Shown here: positions 63,561 to 64,000 of the stretch, in pieces
Numbering within the stretch: position 1 is the first letter of the stretch
Layout: each line of letters opens with the position of its first letter
DNA from: Massilia eburnea
GTDB taxonomy: Bacteria; Pseudomonadota; Gammaproteobacteria; Burkholderiales; Burkholderiaceae_D
Direction of reading: 5' to 3'
DNA: 64,000 nucleotides
NCBI RefSeq assembly: GCF_009720745.1
Contig: NZ_WNKX01000010.1
Coordinates: 62,001 to 126,000 of the forward strand
The notes under the pieces: generated by a model
The model's input: only the letters and a program-made list of their open reading frames with translations
Told to the model about the DNA's origin: nothing
Database searches by the model: none
Made by a program: the position numbers and the translations under genes

Positions 63561-64000
63561 ATGCATCTGAACACCACTCCGTTCGCCGCACTTCAAGCAG
63601 AAATCCTGCGAGATCCTAGCCCGCTGCGCAGCGCCATCACTGCTGCGTATCGGCGCGACGAACAAACTGCTGTGCAATGGCTTCTGTCGCAAATTAACGT
63701 CGGTTCCCCGGAAACTACGCAGGATGCGCAATTCCTGGCAAAGCGCCTGGTGACCGCCGTTCGTGAAAAACGCACCCGTTCTTCCGGTGTGGATGCGCTG
63801 ATGCATCAATTCTCCCTGTCGTCCGAAGAGGGCATTGCCCTGATGTGCCTGGCTGAAGCGCTTCTGCGTATTCCCGATTCCGCAACTGCCGACCGCCTGA
63901 TTGCCGACAAGATTTCCAAAGGTGACTGGCGCAAACACCTGGGCGAATCGCCTTCCCTGTTTGTGAACGCCGCTACCTGGGGCCTGCTGATTACTGGCAA
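63561..64000 (+). CDS. putA: PutA, bifunctional proline dehydrogenase / P5C dehydrogenase, N-terminal part
   Basis: Open to the window edge, 146 residues visible. The sequence SSEEGIALMCLAEALLRIPD and SPSLFVNAATWGLLITGK is the PutA N-terminal helical segment that precedes the FAD barrel. Proline would be oxidised to glutamate in two steps. The N-terminal residues (MHLNTTPFAALQAEIL) show no ribbon-helix-helix DNA-binding domain, so this PutA is probably not a self-regulator; the divergent Lrp protein fits instead. Confidence 0.88.
   Translation, partial: MHLNTTPFAALQAEILRDPSPLRSAITAAYRRDEQTAVQWLLSQINVGSPETTQDAQFLAKRLVTAVREKRTRSSGVDALMHQFSLSSEEGIALMCLAEALLRIPDSATADRLIADKISKGDWRKHLGESPSLFVNAATWGLLITG

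Overview
The window looks like the origin-proximal chromosome of a GC-rich betaproteobacterium of the order Burkholderiales, most likely family Oxalobacteraceae (Massilia / Duganella / Janthinobacterium type). The evidence is the minus-strand order mnmG-rsmG-parA-parB-atpIBEFHAGDC, the consensus parS sites beside mnmG, the argB / HAD / slmA order, and the betaproteobacterial character of the proteins. No 16S gene or dnaA is present, so the genus cannot be fixed. I see no prophage, insertion sequence, integron or CRISPR array. No stretch longer than 300 bp lacks a gene; the largest gaps (45005-45265, 58689-58972, 61973-62195, 63349-63560) are described as features.

Layout. 0-8.5 kb: a Liv-type ABC transporter operon bracketed by an acyl-CoA synthetase and a PaaK-like ligase. 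8.6-14.5 kb: housekeeping and small genes (hpt, nitronate monooxygenase, DUF4139 protein, MBL hydrolase, DUF1289, PHB-depolymerase-like esterase, SemiSWEET, Cys-rich CWC). 14.6-19.7 kb: argB, tRNA-Thr(GGT), TraB/GumN protein, HAD phosphatase, slmA and a fused PabB-PabC. 19.7-23.2 kb: DUF1428, GlxA/FtrA-type regulator with a divergent rhodanese, glutathione peroxidase and a second PHB-depolymerase-like protein. 23.1-26.5 kb: a Cpx-like envelope-stress module (Spy/CpxP-like protein, response regulator, histidine kinase) with CpxR-type GTAAA-N5-GTAAA boxes, facing three tandem small secreted Ala/Lys/Pro-rich proteins. 26.5-33.1 kb: a divergent polyamine/membrane cluster: FAD oxidoreductase and membrane-bound spermidine synthase on one side; DUF350, SPFH, DUF4178, a 58-residue Gly-rich protein and SpeD on the other. 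33.3-38.0 kb: RsgA paralogue, VOC protein, lipoprotein, SDR, LysR regulator and NAD(P)H oxidoreductase. 38.0-45.0 kb: the whole ATP synthase operon. 45.0-50.9 kb: parAB, rsmG, mnmG, TSUP transporter and three parS sites. 50.6-58.7 kb: Fe-alcohol dehydrogenase, a secreted protein and a second Liv-type operon headed by a GMC oxidoreductase. 58.7-64 kb: a GGDEF-EAL protein between two homologous repeats carrying DnaA-box-like sequences, then mtnN, an Lrp regulator and the 5' part of putA.

How the parts connect. SpeD and the membrane-anchored aminopropyltransferase would make spermidine (or another aminopropylated product) at the membrane, together with membrane-organising proteins (SPFH, DUF350) and an FAD enzyme that might oxidise the product; mtnN would clear the by-product methylthioadenosine. 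The neighbouring Cpx-like system and the Asr-like disordered periplasmic proteins suggest that 23-33 kb is devoted to envelope protection. From 36 to 58.7 kb almost all genes read leftward and from 59 kb mostly rightward, and parS lies at 49.7-50.8 kb, which suggests that the replication origin lies at or to the right of about 58 kb.

The most unusual observations are the polyamine-SPFH-DUF350-DUF4178 cluster with its tiny translationally coupled ORF; a recurring inverted pair of DnaA-box-like 9-mers with a constant 8-nt spacer; a parS site embedded in a dehydrogenase gene; tandem CpxR-type boxes between the stress operon and three paralogous small secreted proteins; a Walker A Lys-to-Arg change in one LivF; and hairpins in the atp operon, including a possible leaky terminator directly after atpE.
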